DNA of 50,859 nt from Arenimonas fontis (GCF_008386465.1 NZ_VUOD01000012.1:1-50859), one strand, 5' to 3'; numbered from the stretch's first letter, positions 17,893 to 27,298 are shown. The notes: generated by a model not told the origin, from the sequence alone. A program made the numbers and translations.

Positions 17893-18249
17893 ATGGACAG
17901 GGTTTTCATCGAGGGCCTGCAGATCGAGTGCGTGATCGGCATCTACGACTGGGAACGCAAGATCCGCCAGCCGGTGGTGCTGGACATCGAGATGGCCTTC
18001 GACAACACCCGCCCGGCCGCCACCGACGCCATCGAGGACACCCTGGACTACAAGGCGGTCAGCAAGCGCCTGATCCAGTTCGTCTCCGAATCCAGCTTCG
18101 GCCTGGTGGAAACCCTGGCCGAGCGCTGCGCCGCGATCATCACCGGTGAATTCGGGGTCGAGCACGTGCGCCTGAAGCTGAGCAAGCCAGGTGCCGTGCG
18201 CGGGGCGCGCTCGGTGGGCGTCATCATCGAGCGCAGCCGGCAGCCGTGA
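17893..18249 (+). CDS. folB: Dihydroneopterin aldolase
   Basis: This 118-residue tunnel-fold enzyme cleaves 7,8-dihydroneopterin to 6-hydroxymethyl-dihydropterin in folate synthesis. Visible motifs are VFIEGLQIECVIGIYDWER, the DTLDYKAV segment, VETLAERCA with its active-site Glu, and LKLSKPGAVRGARSVGV with the catalytic Lys. A clear AAGGAG (17881-17886) lies 6 bp before the ATG. Its stop overlaps the folK GTG. Confidence 0.96.
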   Translation: MDRVFIEGLQIECVIGIYDWERKIRQPVVLDIEMAFDNTRPAATDAIEDTLDYKAVSKRLIQFVSESSFGLVETLAERCAAIITGEFGVEHVRLKLSKPGAVRGARSVGVIIERSRQP

Positions 18250-18731
18250 GCCGGGCCTGGCTGAGCCTGGGCAGCAACATCGAAGCCGAGGCCAACCTGC
18301 GCGCCGCGGCGGCGGCGCTGCGCCAAGGTTTCGGCGACGTCGTCTTCTCGCCGGTGTACCGGACGCCGGCGGTGGGCTTCGAAGGCCCGGACTTCCTCAA
18401 CGCCGCCGCCGGCCTGGACACCGAGCTTTCACCGCAGGCGCTGAACGACTGGCTGCACGCCCTGGAAGAGGCGCGGGGCCGCGTGCGCGGCGGCCCGCGT
18501 TTCGCCAGCCGGCCGCTGGACCTGGACATCGTGCTTTACGACGACCTGGTGCTCAGTGGTCCCGACAACCTGCAGTTGCCGCGGCCGGAGCTGAAGCACG
18601 CCTTCGTACTCTTTCCGCTGGCCGACATCGCGCCGGACCTGCGCGTGCCCGGCAGCGGCCGCAGCCTGGCCGAGCTGCGCCGCGATCATCCCGGCCAGCC
18701 CGGCCTGGTGCGGCTGGACTGGACGCTGTAG
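18246..18731 (+). CDS. folK: 2-amino-4-hydroxy-6-hydroxymethyldihydropteridine pyrophosphokinase
   Basis: This 161-residue enzyme performs the next folate step after FolB, pyrophosphorylating the hydroxymethyl-pterin. HPPK landmarks are the N-terminal WLSLGSNIEAEANL, YRTPAVGFEGPDFLNAA and the Mg-binding RPLDLDIVLYDD (catalytic Asp pair), followed by LPRPELKHAFVLFPLADIAP. The GTG at 18246 overlaps the folB stop by 4 bp, so the two are translationally coupled. Confidence 0.97.
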   Translation: MSRAWLSLGSNIEAEANLRAAAAALRQGFGDVVFSPVYRTPAVGFEGPDFLNAAAGLDTELSPQALNDWLHALEEARGRVRGGPRFASRPLDLDIVLYDDLVLSGPDNLQLPRPELKHAFVLFPLADIAPDLRVPGSGRSLAELRRDHPGQPGLVRLDWTL

Positions 18732-18836
18732 CGGCGGTCGGGGCATGGCCGGGTGACGTCCGGCCTTGCGGCGCCGGCGCACGCTCCGCATGATCGGCCG
18801 GGTACCGGGCCGGCCGCCCGGGAGGAGGGCGACACC

Positions 18837-19670
18837 ATGTTCGATCGGCTTTCCCGCAGCTGGTCGCTGGTCAAGGCCAGCGCCTCGGTGCTGCGTTCCG
18901 ACAAGGAGCTGCTGCTGTTTCCGGTGATCTCCGGCATCGCCACCCTGCTGGTGGCGGCCACCTTCCTGCTGCCGCTGTTCGGCCTGGGCCTGCTGGACGG
19001 GCGCGGGCCGGGGCCGGGCCTGTACCTGCTGGGCTTCCTGTTCTACCTCTGCCAGTACTTCGTCATCTTCTTCTTCAACACCGCCCTGGTCGGTGCGGCC
19101 ATGATCCGCCTGGAGGGCGGCGACCCGACCGTGGCCGACGGCCTGCGCATCGCCCGCGAGCGCATCGGCGCCATCCTCGGTTACGCCGCCATCGCCGCGA
19201 CGGTGGGCCTGATCCTGCGGGCGCTGGAGGAACGCGCAGGTTTCCTCGGCCGCATCGTCGTCGGCATCATCGGCCTGGCCTGGACCCTGACCAGCTTCCT
19301 GGTGGTGCCGGTGCTGGTCAGCCGCAAGGTCGGCCCGATCGAGGCGCTCAAGGAAAGCGTCGGCCTGCTCAAGCGCAGCTGGGGCGAAAACCTGGCCGGC
19401 AACGTCGGCATCGGCCTGGCCTTCGGCCTGATCACGGCGGTGGTGGCCATCGTCGGCATCGCCCTGGTGATCGCCTCGGCCCGCATCGGCGGCGCCCCGC
19501 TGGCGATTCCGGTGATCGCGATCGCGGTGCTGGCCGTGGCCTTCATCGGCGTCCTGCAGGCAGCCCTGACCGGCGTGTATTCGGCGGCGCTGTACCGCTA
19601 CGCCGTGGACGGGCATGCGCCGGCCGGTTTCGACGAGGGCGCGCTGCAGGCGGCCTTCGTCCGCAAGTGA
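18837..19670 (+). CDS. DUF6159-type multi-span membrane protein
   Basis: This 277-residue protein has about six hydrophobic helices. Its N-terminal SWSLVKASASVLRSDKELLLFPVISG matches the DUF6159 type. A central amphipathic region (VSRKVGPIEALKESVGLLKRSWGENLAGN) resembles the repeated membrane-associated segment seen in such proteins. Function is unknown. The start at 18837 has a strong GGGAGGAGGG just upstream. The gene is 105 bp after folK and ends 1 bp before the convergent folM stop. Confidence 0.75.
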   Translation: MFDRLSRSWSLVKASASVLRSDKELLLFPVISGIATLLVAATFLLPLFGLGLLDGRGPGPGLYLLGFLFYLCQYFVIFFFNTALVGAAMIRLEGGDPTVADGLRIARERIGAILGYAAIAATVGLILRALEERAGFLGRIVVGIIGLAWTLTSFLVVPVLVSRKVGPIEALKESVGLLKRSWGENLAGNVGIGLAFGLITAVVAIVGIALVIASARIGGAPLAIPVIAIAVLAVAFIGVLQAALTGVYSAALYRYAVDGHAPAGFDEGALQAAFVRK

Positions 19671-19671
19671 T

Positions 19672-20418
19672 TCAAAGGTTCAGGCTGCGCCCGCCATCCA
19701 CCCGGATGACTTCGCCGGTGGTGTAGCGGGCATCCTGCAGCAGCCAGCGCACCGCCTCGGCCACGTCGGTGGGGTCGCCGGCGCGACCGAGGGCCGTGGC
19801 CGCCAACATGGCGGCCTTTTCCTTTTCCGCCTTGCCGGCCTCGGGCCAGAGCACGGCGCCCGGCGCCACCGCGTTCACTCGCACCTCCGGCGCCAGCTCG
19901 CGCGCCAGCGAGCGGGTCAGCATCAGCAGGGCGGCCTTGGCCATGCAGTACAGGGTGTGATGCCGCAGCGGCCGCTCGCCGTAGATGTCGGCCAGGTTGA
20001 CGATGGCGCCGCCGGCCGCGCGCAGGGCCGGCGCCGCCGCCTGCGCCAGGAAGAAGGGCGCGCGGGCGTTGGCGGCGAACAGTTCGTCGAACTGCGCCGG
20101 CGTCGTCTCGCCGATCGGCGTCGGGTAGAAGGCGCTGGCGTTGTTGACCAGGGCGTCGAGCCGGCCGAAGCGGGCCAGGCATTCCTTCACCAGCCGGGGC
20201 GGCACGGCGTCCTCGGCCAGCTCGCCCTGCAGCCGCAGCACGCTGTCCGGCCGCGCCGCGTTCAGCTCTTCGGCCAGGGCGCCGGCCTCGGCGGCGCTGG
20301 CGCGATGGTGCAGGGCGATGTCGTAACCGGCCGCGTGCAGGCGGCGGACGATGACGGCGCCGACCCGACGGGCGGCACCGGTGACCAGGGCGACGGGACG
20401 GGCTTGCTTCATCTGCAT
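19672..20418 (-). CDS. folM: Pteridine reductase / dihydromonapterin reductase (SDR family)
   Basis: This 248-residue NADPH-dependent short-chain reductase of the FolM/PTR1 group reduces dihydropterins or dihydrofolate. The cofactor motif is TGAARRVG (residues 13-20), the Arg-containing variant typical of pteridine reductases. The catalytic residues are D144, Y157 and K161: an Asp replaces the usual SDR Ser, and the 13-residue Asp-to-Tyr spacing is that of PTR1. Its closeness to folB/folK fits pterin metabolism. Two start codons, 20418 and 20412, are possible. Confidence 0.9.
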   Translation of the reverse strand: MQMKQARPVALVTGAARRVGAVIVRRLHAAGYDIALHHRASAAEAGALAEELNAARPDSVLRLQGELAEDAVPPRLVKECLARFGRLDALVNNASAFYPTPIGETTPAQFDELFAANARAPFFLAQAAAPALRAAGGAIVNLADIYGERPLRHHTLYCMAKAALLMLTRSLARELAPEVRVNAVAPGAVLWPEAGKAEKEKAAMLAATALGRAGDPTDVAEAVRWLLQDARYTTGEVIRVDGGRSLNL

Positions 20419-20471
20419 TCTGGCCGTGGACGGGAATGCCGGTATCCTGCGCGGACCCGCGGCAAGATTCC

Positions 20472-21659
20472 ATGATGAGCACAGCCCTTCCCACGCCCGG
20501 TCCCGAGGCCCAGGCGCACAGCGACCGCCTGCTGGCGCTGATCCGCGACCAGATCGCCGCCGCCGGCGGCGCCATTCCCTTCTCCCGCTACATGGAGCTG
20601 GCGCTGTATGCGCCGGGCCTGGGCTACTACAGCGCCGGCGCGCGCAAGTTCGGCGCCGAGGGCGATTTCGTCACCTCGCCCGAGCTGGGGCCCAGCTTCG
20701 CCCGCTGCGTGGCCGACTGCGCCCGCCAGGTGCTGCACCAGTTGGGCGGGCAGGGCGATTTCCTGGAGATCGGCGGCGGCAGCGGCGCCTTCGCCGAGGC
20801 GGCGCTGCTGCGCCTGCACGCACAGGAGGCCTTGCCGGGCCGCTACCTGATCCTCGAGCCCAGCGCCGACTTGCGCGAGCGGCAGCGGCAGCGCCTGCAG
20901 GCCGGCCTGCCGGAAGCGGCGAGGGCGCGCGTGCAGTGGCTGGACGGGCCGCTGGAGCAGCCCTGGCAGGGCTTCCTGTTCGCCAACGAAGTGATAGATG
21001 CCTTGCCGACCCCGCGTTTCGCCGTGCGCGGCGGCGAAGTGTTCGAGGAACACGTGGCCCTGGACCGCGAGGGCGCGCTGATCCGGGTGGACCAGCCCGC
21101 CGATGCGCTGCTGCACGCGGCCGTGCGCCATGTCGAACGCGACCTGGGCGCGCCGCTGCCGGACGGCTACCGCAGCGAACTGCTGCCGCAGCTGCCCTAC
21201 TGGATCCAGGCGGTCGGCGGCCTGCTGCGCGACGGCGCCATGGTGTTCGTGGACTACGGCTACCCGCGCGCCGAGTATTACCTGCCCGAGCGCAGCGACG
21301 GCACCCTGGTCTGCCACCACCGGCACCGCGCCCACGGCGATCCCTTCCACCTTCCCGGTCTGACCGACATCACCGCCTTCGTGGATTTCACCGCCCTGGC
21401 CGAGGCCGGCGTCGGCGCCGGCTTCGATCTGGCCGGCTACTGCGCGCAGTCGAGTTTCCTGATCAATTGCGGCCTGGCCGAGTGCCTGGCGGAAATCGAG
21501 GCCATCGCCGATCCGGTCGAGCGCCACCGCCGGCACAACGAGGTCAAGCGGCTGATGCTGCCGGGCGAGATGGGCGAGCGTTTCCAGGCCATGGGCTTCC
21601 AGCGCGGCGTGGACATCCGCTGGGCCTTCGCCCGGGGCGACCTGAGCCGGCGCCTGTGA
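20472..21659 (+). CDS. MidA/NDUFAF7-type SAM-dependent methyltransferase
   Basis: This 395-residue protein belongs to the family of human NDUFAF7, which methylates an Arg in complex I. The N-terminal IPFSRYMELALYAPGLGYYSAG is a hallmark. SAM-binding motif I is FLEIGGGSGAFAEA (about residues 97-110), followed by LFANEVIDALP near 173-183 and FVDYGYPRAEYY. Whether the bacterial protein methylates complex I is not established. The first of two tandem ATGs is taken; the frame is open slightly further upstream. It is divergent from folM across 53 bp, too short for two well-separated promoters. Confidence 0.9.
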   Translation: MMSTALPTPGPEAQAHSDRLLALIRDQIAAAGGAIPFSRYMELALYAPGLGYYSAGARKFGAEGDFVTSPELGPSFARCVADCARQVLHQLGGQGDFLEIGGGSGAFAEAALLRLHAQEALPGRYLILEPSADLRERQRQRLQAGLPEAARARVQWLDGPLEQPWQGFLFANEVIDALPTPRFAVRGGEVFEEHVALDREGALIRVDQPADALLHAAVRHVERDLGAPLPDGYRSELLPQLPYWIQAVGGLLRDGAMVFVDYGYPRAEYYLPERSDGTLVCHHRHRAHGDPFHLPGLTDITAFVDFTALAEAGVGAGFDLAGYCAQSSFLINCGLAECLAEIEAIADPVERHRRHNEVKRLMLPGEMGERFQAMGFQRGVDIRWAFARGDLSRRL

Positions 21660-21739
21660 GCCGGCGCCGGTGGACCTGCATCCGCAAGTGCGCGCAGGCA
21701 GGCCTGTATCCATGAACCCACCGTCATGAGCCGGCATTC

Positions 21740-22168
21740 GTGAGCCTGCGCCGCTTTCACCGCCCCCGGTTGTGGCTGAGCCTCTGGGCGCTGGGCTGGC
21801 TGCTGTGCATAGCGCTGTCGCTGTCGCCGCCGGTGCCGCTGGCGATGCCACCGGGGTCGGACAAGCTCGGTCATCTGCTCAGCTATTTCCTGCTGGCGGC
21901 CTGGGCGGCGATGCTGTTCCGCGGCCCGCGCGCGCTGCTGCCGGCCGGCCTGTCGCTGCTGTTGCTCGGTGCCGGCCTGGAGGTATTGCAGGCCACGCTG
22001 ACCGAGCAGCGCCTGGGCGAGTGGCAAGACCTGGCGGCCAATGCGCTGGGCATCGCCGCCGGCCTGGCCGTGGCCGGTACGCGCGCGGCTGCGGCCCTGG
22101 AATGGCTGGACGGGGCCATGGCCGGGAAGCGCGGGCGGGAGGCCGGCGAAAGAAACCCCGGCGCGTGA
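21740..22168 (+). CDS. VanZ-like membrane protein
   Basis: This 142-residue protein has about four helices. Its SDKLGHLLSYFLLAAWAAML and LGEWQDLAANALGIAAGL carry the conserved Asp/Lys/His and Glu/Asp/Asn positions of the VanZ-like fold. Function in this setting is unknown; VanZ itself gives low-level teicoplanin resistance, but most relatives are unassigned. The GTG at 21740 is chosen because the hydrophobic core follows directly. It converges on cca; the 102 bp between them is GC-rich and holds no gene. Confidence 0.75.
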   Translation: MSLRRFHRPRLWLSLWALGWLLCIALSLSPPVPLAMPPGSDKLGHLLSYFLLAAWAAMLFRGPRALLPAGLSLLLLGAGLEVLQATLTEQRLGEWQDLAANALGIAAGLAVAGTRAAAALEWLDGAMAGKRGREAGERNPGA

Positions 22169-22270
22169 ACACGGCGCCGCGGCCGCGAACTCCCCGGCGC
22201 GGCGGCCGCCGGGTGCCCGTCGCGCGGCGCGAGGCCACGACGGCATGGCGCGATGAGGGTACGCCGGCGG

Positions 22271-23515
22271 CTAGGGCGCGCCAGTTTCGCTCCAGTGCTT
22301 GCGCAGGCTCGCTGCCGCCTCGATCCGCGCCTTGCGCAGCCATTCGCCCACCGCCGGACCGGACAGGCCCCTGGCCACCGCCTGGCCGGCGGTGACGGCC
22401 AGCATGGCCTCGTGCAAGGCCAGCAGGCGACGGCCTTGCGGGTAGTCGTCCTCCTGCCGGCCCAGGCGGCCGCGGCTGTCGGCTTCGCAGACCAGGGCCA
22501 GCTGGCGGATGCGTTCGGGCTTGCGGAAGCCGTCGCAGCGCGCGACCAGGTCGTGCACGGTGTCCGCACGCAGTTCGTCCAGGCGATGCACGTTCAGGTG
22601 CTCGCGGCAGGCGATCTCGGCGGCGGCGGCATACTCGGCCGGCACCTTCAGGCGGGCGCAGACCGCGCGCAGCGGCCGCACGCCGCTGTGTTCGTGGCCG
22701 ATATGGCGCGGTAGTTGGTCTTTCGGCGTCAGTGCCTTGCCCAGGTCGTGGGTGAGGGCGGCAAACCCGACCAGGGCATCGCCCGGGGCCAACCGCGCCG
22801 CCATGTCCAGCACCAGGCACAGGTGCTCGCCGGTGTCCACTTCCGGGTGGTATTCCGGCCGCTGCGGCACGCCGAACAGCGCGTCCACTTCCGGCAGCAG
22901 CCTCGCCAGCGCGCCGCAGTCGCGCAGCAGGCGGAGCGCGGCGGAGGGCTGTGGCTCCTCTAGGGCCTTGCGCAGCTCCTGCCAGACCCGTTCGGCGACC
23001 AGGTGGTCCGCCTCGCCGGCGACGACCATGTCGCGCATCAGCTGCAGGGTTTCCGGCGCCACCGTGAAGCCCAGCGGCGCGAAGCGGGCCATGAAGCGGG
23101 CCGCGCGCAGGATCCGCACCGGGTCCTCGGCGAAGGCCGGCGAGACATGCCGCAGCACCCGCGCCTGGATGTCGCGGACGCCGCCGTAGGGGTCCACCAG
23201 GCTGCCGTCCTCGGCCTGGGCGATGGCATTGACGGTGAAGTCTCGCCGGGCCAGGTCCTGTTCCAGGGTGACGTCGGGCGCGGCGTGGAAGCTGAAACCG
23301 TGGTAGCCGGGCGCGGTCTTGCGCTCGGTGCGCGCCAGGGCGTACTCCTCCCTCGTTTGCGGATGCAGGAACACCGGGAAGTCGCGGCCCACCGGCAGGT
23401 AACCGGCGCGGATCATTTCCTGCGGCGTGCTGCCCACCACCACCCAGTCGCGGTCGCCTTCGGGCCGGCCCAGCAGCCGGTCGCGTACCGCGCCGCCGAC
23501 CAGGTAGGCGCGCAT
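22271..23515 (-). CDS. cca: Multifunctional CCA-adding tRNA nucleotidyltransferase
   Basis: This 414-residue class II enzyme adds and repairs the CCA tail of tRNA. The nucleotidyltransferase signature [13 protein letters not shown] is followed by D21 and D23 (GDRDWVVVG). The [10 protein letters not shown] motif and the [11 protein letters not shown] helix follow. A C-terminal HD domain with H256 and D257 (ALTHDLGKA) makes it the long gammaproteobacterial form with phosphatase/phosphodiesterase activity. It starts 3 bp after the preceding gene's stop, in an operon with the NDUFA9-like and lytic transglycosylase genes. Confidence 0.96.
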   Translation of the reverse strand: MRAYLVGGAVRDRLLGRPEGDRDWVVVGSTPQEMIRAGYLPVGRDFPVFLHPQTREEYALARTERKTAPGYHGFSFHAAPDVTLEQDLARRDFTVNAIAQAEDGSLVDPYGGVRDIQARVLRHVSPAFAEDPVRILRAARFMARFAPLGFTVAPETLQLMRDMVVAGEADHLVAERVWQELRKALEEPQPSAALRLLRDCGALARLLPEVDALFGVPQRPEYHPEVDTGEHLCLVLDMAARLAPGDALVGFAALTHDLGKALTPKDQLPRHIGHEHSGVRPLRAVCARLKVPAEYAAAAEIACREHLNVHRLDELRADTVHDLVARCDGFRKPERIRQLALVCEADSRGRLGRQEDDYPQGRRLLALHEAMLAVTAGQAVARGLSGPAVGEWLRKARIEAAASLRKHWSETGAP

Positions 23516-23518
23516 GCT

Positions 23519-24460
23519 TCAGCGGACCGACCGGTAGCGCGCGTAGCGCGACTGCTTGTCGGTGGCATGGCCGAGGATGGCCGGCAGCATCGCCCCGACC
23601 CGGGTCGGCTCGATGCCGAGCCGGTGCAGACCGTCCACGCCGCCGACCGAATCGGTCAGCAGCGAACGGAAGTTGTCCGAGGAGAAGGGCTTGCCCGGCA
23701 CGAAGTCGAACACGAAGCCCTGCAGCCTGCCCAGCGCGTCCGGCAGCGGCAGCACCCAGCGGCGCAGGCCGAGCTGGCGCGCGGTCATGCGGACGATTTC
23801 GGCCAGGGTGAAAGTCTCCTGCCCGTACAGCTCGTAGACCTGGCCGTGGCTGGCCCGGTTGCCCAGGCAGCGCACGAAGGCCTCGACCACGTCACCGACG
23901 TACACCGGCGCGAACCGCGCCCGGGCCCGGGCCAGCGGCAGTACCGGCGCCAGCCGCAGCAGCGCCGCGAACCGGCAGAAGAAACCGTCGCCCGGCCCGA
24001 AGATCACCGAGGGTTCGAAGATGGTCCAGTCCAGGCCGGAAGCCTTGACCGCCGCCTCGGCTTCGCCGCGCGACTTCAGGTAATGGCTGTGGCCGCGGCC
24101 GGCATTGAGCGAGCTCATCTGCAGCAGGCGACGCACGCCGGCCAGCTTCATCGCCGCGATCACCAGCTTGGTCAGCTCGACGTGCACGCGGCGGAAGCCG
24201 CGACCGTTGTCGCCGCGCTCGTTGAGGATGCCGACCAGGTTGATCACCGCGTCGGCGCCGGCGAAGGCCTGCTGCAGCGCGGTCGGGTCGTAGACGTCCA
24301 GCTCGCGCAGTTCCACGCCGGGCGGCAACAGGCGGTCGCTGTGCGTGGCCAGGTTGCGGCTGAGCAGGACGATCCGGTGACCGTCGCGGGCCAGCCGGGA
24401 CACCAGGTGGCGGCCGACGAAGCCGGTGCCGCCGAGGATGACGAGCGTTTGCGGAGTCAT
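23519..24460 (-). CDS. NDUFA9-like NAD(P)-binding protein
   Basis: This 313-residue atypical/extended SDR protein has the N-terminal dinucleotide motif LGGTGFVGRHL (residues 9-19) and INLVGILNERG at the end of the fourth strand. It also has SSLNAGRGHSHYLKSRGEAEAAV, which contains the family's Y/K pair, and FEPSVIFGPGDGFF. These match the complex I NDUFA9-like group. In bacteria the role is not firmly known. The ATG overlaps the stop of the upstream lytic transglycosylase as ATGA. Confidence 0.88.
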   Translation of the reverse strand: MTPQTLVILGGTGFVGRHLVSRLARDGHRIVLLSRNLATHSDRLLPPGVELRELDVYDPTALQQAFAGADAVINLVGILNERGDNGRGFRRVHVELTKLVIAAMKLAGVRRLLQMSSLNAGRGHSHYLKSRGEAEAAVKASGLDWTIFEPSVIFGPGDGFFCRFAALLRLAPVLPLARARARFAPVYVGDVVEAFVRCLGNRASHGQVYELYGQETFTLAEIVRMTARQLGLRRWVLPLPDALGRLQGFVFDFVPGKPFSSDNFRSLLTDSVGGVDGLHRLGIEPTRVGAMLPAILGHATDKQSRYARYRSVR

Positions 24461-26448
24461 GGCGCGGTGGGCGTGGCGGGTTCCGGGTCGGTGCGGCAGG
24501 CGAAAGGCTTGCGCCTGCCGGCGGGGTCGATGCGGCCCAGCATCCGGTCGGTGACCGGGATGGCGCGGCCTTCCAGGCGCCAATCGTAGATGACGCTGAA
24601 GGCCAGCACGCGGGCGACGTATTCGCGGGTCTCGCGGTAGGTCAGGGTCTCGATCCAGAAATCGGGCTCGACGTTGGGCCGGTCGCGGTTCCAGCGCGCC
24701 ACCGGTCCGGGCCCGGCATTGTAGGCGGCTATGGCCTTGTAGGCGACTCCATGCTCGTCCAGCATGTGGCGCAGGTGGGCGATGCCCAGCACCAGGTTGG
24801 TTTCCGGGTCGTAGAGGCTGGCGATGCCACTGTAGGCGATGCCCAGCTTGGCGGCGGTGTGCCGGGCGGTGGAGGGCAGCAGCTGCATCAGGCCGCGGGC
24901 GTCGGCGTGCGAACGCGCACGCGGCATGAAGGCGCTTTCGGCGCGGATCTGCGCCGCCACCCAGGCCGGATCCAGGTCGTTGCGCTTGGCTTCACGGCGC
25001 AGCACGTTCTCGTGGTGCAGGGGGAAGCGCAGCGAGTAGTAGCGCAGGTCCTCGGGCGTATCGCCGATGAAGAACACCGCCCGGTCGTACCAGCGGGCGT
25101 CGCCGGCGAAGGCGATGGCGATCTTGCGTTCGGCCGGCGACAGGGTGCGCATCAGTGCGCGCCATTCGATGCTTGCCAGCGGCAGGCGATCGATCGTGAA
25201 CAGTTCCAGCGCGCGTGCCAGGCCCGGATCCTCGGCCACGCGCTGGCGCAGCTCGGGGTCGTCGCTCGGTTCCAGCGGGCACAGCGCATAGGGCTGGCCG
25301 AGCCGGTCGGCGGCCAGGAAGCCGTGGAAGCTGGCATGGCGCGCCGCCTTGGCCAGCACCGCCTTGGCCTCGTCGGGCCGGCCAAGGCGCTCCAGGTGGC
25401 GGGCCTCGAACCACAGCCAGCGCGGGTCCTCGCGCATGTGCGCCGGCATGGCGCGGATCGCCTGCAGGGCGGTAGCGTCGTCGCGCCGGTTCATGGCCTC
25501 ACGCACCCGCCATTCGTGCAGGCGCTCGTCGTAGGCGGAAGCCGGCACGGCGGCCAGGCGTTCGGCGCTGCGCGGCAGGTAGCTGGCCACGGTCCACAGG
25601 GCGATCTGGTAGAGCACGCGGGCTCGCTGGGCCTCGTCCAGGTCCAGCACCGGCGCCAGCGCGGCCAGACGGGTTTCGGCGCCGTCCGGCGAACGGCGCG
25701 CCAGCCGGGCCAGGCCCTCGGTGGCGACGGCGCGGCTGCGCGCATCCTTCGGCCAGCCGCCGGCGAGGTCGTGCGGTTCGTCCACGAAGTCGGCGTAGCT
25801 GCGGGCCAGCGCGGCCTGCTCGGCCGGCAGGCCGCCGGCCAGCCAGCGCGCCAAGCCGGTCTGGCCGGCCAGCAGGGCGCCCTCGAGGCGCTGCCAGCGC
25901 AGTTCCTGGCCGATGCCGCCGCGTGCCTGCAGGGTCCTGAAGGGCGCGTCACAGGCATCGGGCAGGCTGTGCGGCGTCACCCAGAGCGCGCGGGCATCGG
26001 CCAGCCAAGCTTCGCCGCTCTCGCCGGTCGCCAGGCGCGCCGCCAGGTGCTGGCAACGGCGCAGTTCGCTGTCGCCTTCGGCGGGCGTGTATTCGGCGAG
26101 GAAGGTCTGCCAATCGCCACGGCGGGCCAGCTCGTCGAGCCAGGCCGCACGCAGCCAGTCGGCGGCCGGCTCGCCGGCGAGGCGATGCAGCAAGGCGCGG
26201 ACCTCGCTGGTGCGGGCCGCGCCCAGACGTTTGCGCTGGTTGGTCGCCTCGACCCAGCCGCGCAGCGGGTGGTCGGAGATCCGGGCGAGGTCCTGTACGC
26301 TGAGCTGCCCCTGCTCGGCCAGGCGAAAGGCCTCGAGAATGGCCGGGCGCTGCCGCGAGAGGTCCGGCGGTTCCGGGGTATCGGCGCCGGCAGGGCCGGA
26401 CAGGCAAAGGCAGAGCAGGCAGAGCAGGCAGAACGCGAGGCGGCACAT
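24457..26448 (-). CDS. Slt70-type soluble lytic murein transglycosylase
   Basis: This 663-residue periplasmic enzyme cleaves peptidoglycan glycan strands with anhydro-ring formation. After a signal peptide comes a long superhelical domain of helical repeats (about residues 30-470), then the Slt catalytic domain. The catalytic Glu is E504 in IRAESAFMPRARS, followed by GLMQLLPSTA, NLVLGIAHL and AYNAGPGPVARW. The signal peptide is unusually Cys-rich (FCLLCLLCLCLSG), encoded by a 9-bp repeat. The ATG at 26448 is the only start that gives a signal peptide. Confidence 0.94.
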   Translation of the reverse strand: MCRLAFCLLCLLCLCLSGPAGADTPEPPDLSRQRPAILEAFRLAEQGQLSVQDLARISDHPLRGWVEATNQRKRLGAARTSEVRALLHRLAGEPAADWLRAAWLDELARRGDWQTFLAEYTPAEGDSELRRCQHLAARLATGESGEAWLADARALWVTPHSLPDACDAPFRTLQARGGIGQELRWQRLEGALLAGQTGLARWLAGGLPAEQAALARSYADFVDEPHDLAGGWPKDARSRAVATEGLARLARRSPDGAETRLAALAPVLDLDEAQRARVLYQIALWTVASYLPRSAERLAAVPASAYDERLHEWRVREAMNRRDDATALQAIRAMPAHMREDPRWLWFEARHLERLGRPDEAKAVLAKAARHASFHGFLAADRLGQPYALCPLEPSDDPELRQRVAEDPGLARALELFTIDRLPLASIEWRALMRTLSPAERKIAIAFAGDARWYDRAVFFIGDTPEDLRYYSLRFPLHHENVLRREAKRNDLDPAWVAAQIRAESAFMPRARSHADARGLMQLLPSTARHTAAKLGIAYSGIASLYDPETNLVLGIAHLRHMLDEHGVAYKAIAAYNAGPGPVARWNRDRPNVEPDFWIETLTYRETREYVARVLAFSVIYDWRLEGRAIPVTDRMLGRIDPAGRRKPFACRTDPEPATPTAP
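26411..26432 (-). repeat. 9-bp micro-repeat in the Slt signal peptide
   Basis: Two exact copies plus a partial third of CAGAGCAGG (plus strand) encode the repeated Leu/Cys core of the signal peptide. The 9-bp unit keeps frame, so copy-number changes would lengthen or shorten the hydrophobic core by three residues. Confidence 0.8.
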
Positions 26449-26503
26449 GCGATCGAGTGTAGCCCATGGCTGATACGGCCCCGATTCCGCGGGAGCACTC
26501 GTC

Positions 26504-27298
26504 TTGAGCCTGTCCTGGCTGATTTTCCTCGGGCTTGGCGCCTTCACCGGCCTCAGCGCCGGCCTGCTCGGCATCGGCGGCGGGCTGGTGCTGGTGGCGG
26601 CCCTGGTGTGGCTGTTGCCCGGCCTGGGCGTACCGGCCGACCAGGCGGTGCACGTGGCCCTGGCCACGGCTCTGGCCAGCATCGTTTTCACCGGCCTGTC
26701 TTCGGCCCGTTCCCACCACCTGCGCGGCAGCGTGCTGTGGCCGACCGTGGCCTGGCTGGTGCCGGGCCTGTTGCTGGGCGGCTGGCTGGGCAGCCTGCTG
26801 GCGACGCGCCTGCAGGGCGAGGCCCTGCGCTGGTTCATCGCCGCCTACTGTTACCTGGCGGCCCTGCAGATGGCCCTGGACTGGCCGAAGTCGCGAGCCG
26901 AACGCGGCGACGCTCCGCGCGGCCCCGGCTACAGCCTGGCCGGAGCCGGCATCGGCGCCGTCTCTGCCCTGGTCGGCATCGGCGGCGGCAGCATGACCGT
27001 GCCGCTGCTGGTCTGGCGTGGGGTCCGGCCGGTACGGGCGGTGGGAACCTCCAGTGCCTGTGGCGTCGCCATCGCCCTGGCCAGTGCCGCCGGTTACGCC
27101 AGCCACGGCCCGACGGAAGGGCTGCCGCCGGGCAGCTGGGGTTATGTCTACCTGCCGGCCGCCCTGGGCATCGCCCTGGCTTCGGTGCTGACCGCCCCTC
27201 TTGGCACCCGGCTGGCACACTGGCTCAGCGGGCCGGCCCTGCGGCGGGTGTTCGCGGCCTTCCTGGTCCTGGTGGGCAGCAGCGTCCTGCTGGGCTGA
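26504..27298 (+). CDS. TauE/SafE family sulfite/anion exporter
   Basis: This 264-residue protein has about eight helices in two homologous halves. Each half begins with a glycine-rich block: GLSAGLLGIGGGLVLVAAL in the first and GAVSALVGIGGGSMTVPLL in the second, the signature of the TauE/SafE family. The substrate cannot be read from sequence; sulfite, sulfoacetate and other organosulfur anions are known for relatives. A TTG start at 26504 is supported by GGGAG at 26491-26495, 8 bp upstream. It is divergent from slt across 55 bp. Confidence 0.9.
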   Translation: MSLSWLIFLGLGAFTGLSAGLLGIGGGLVLVAALVWLLPGLGVPADQAVHVALATALASIVFTGLSSARSHHLRGSVLWPTVAWLVPGLLLGGWLGSLLATRLQGEALRWFIAAYCYLAALQMALDWPKSRAERGDAPRGPGYSLAGAGIGAVSALVGIGGGSMTVPLLVWRGVRPVRAVGTSSACGVAIALASAAGYASHGPTEGLPPGSWGYVYLPAALGIALASVLTAPLGTRLAHWLSGPALRRVFAAFLVLVGSSVLLG

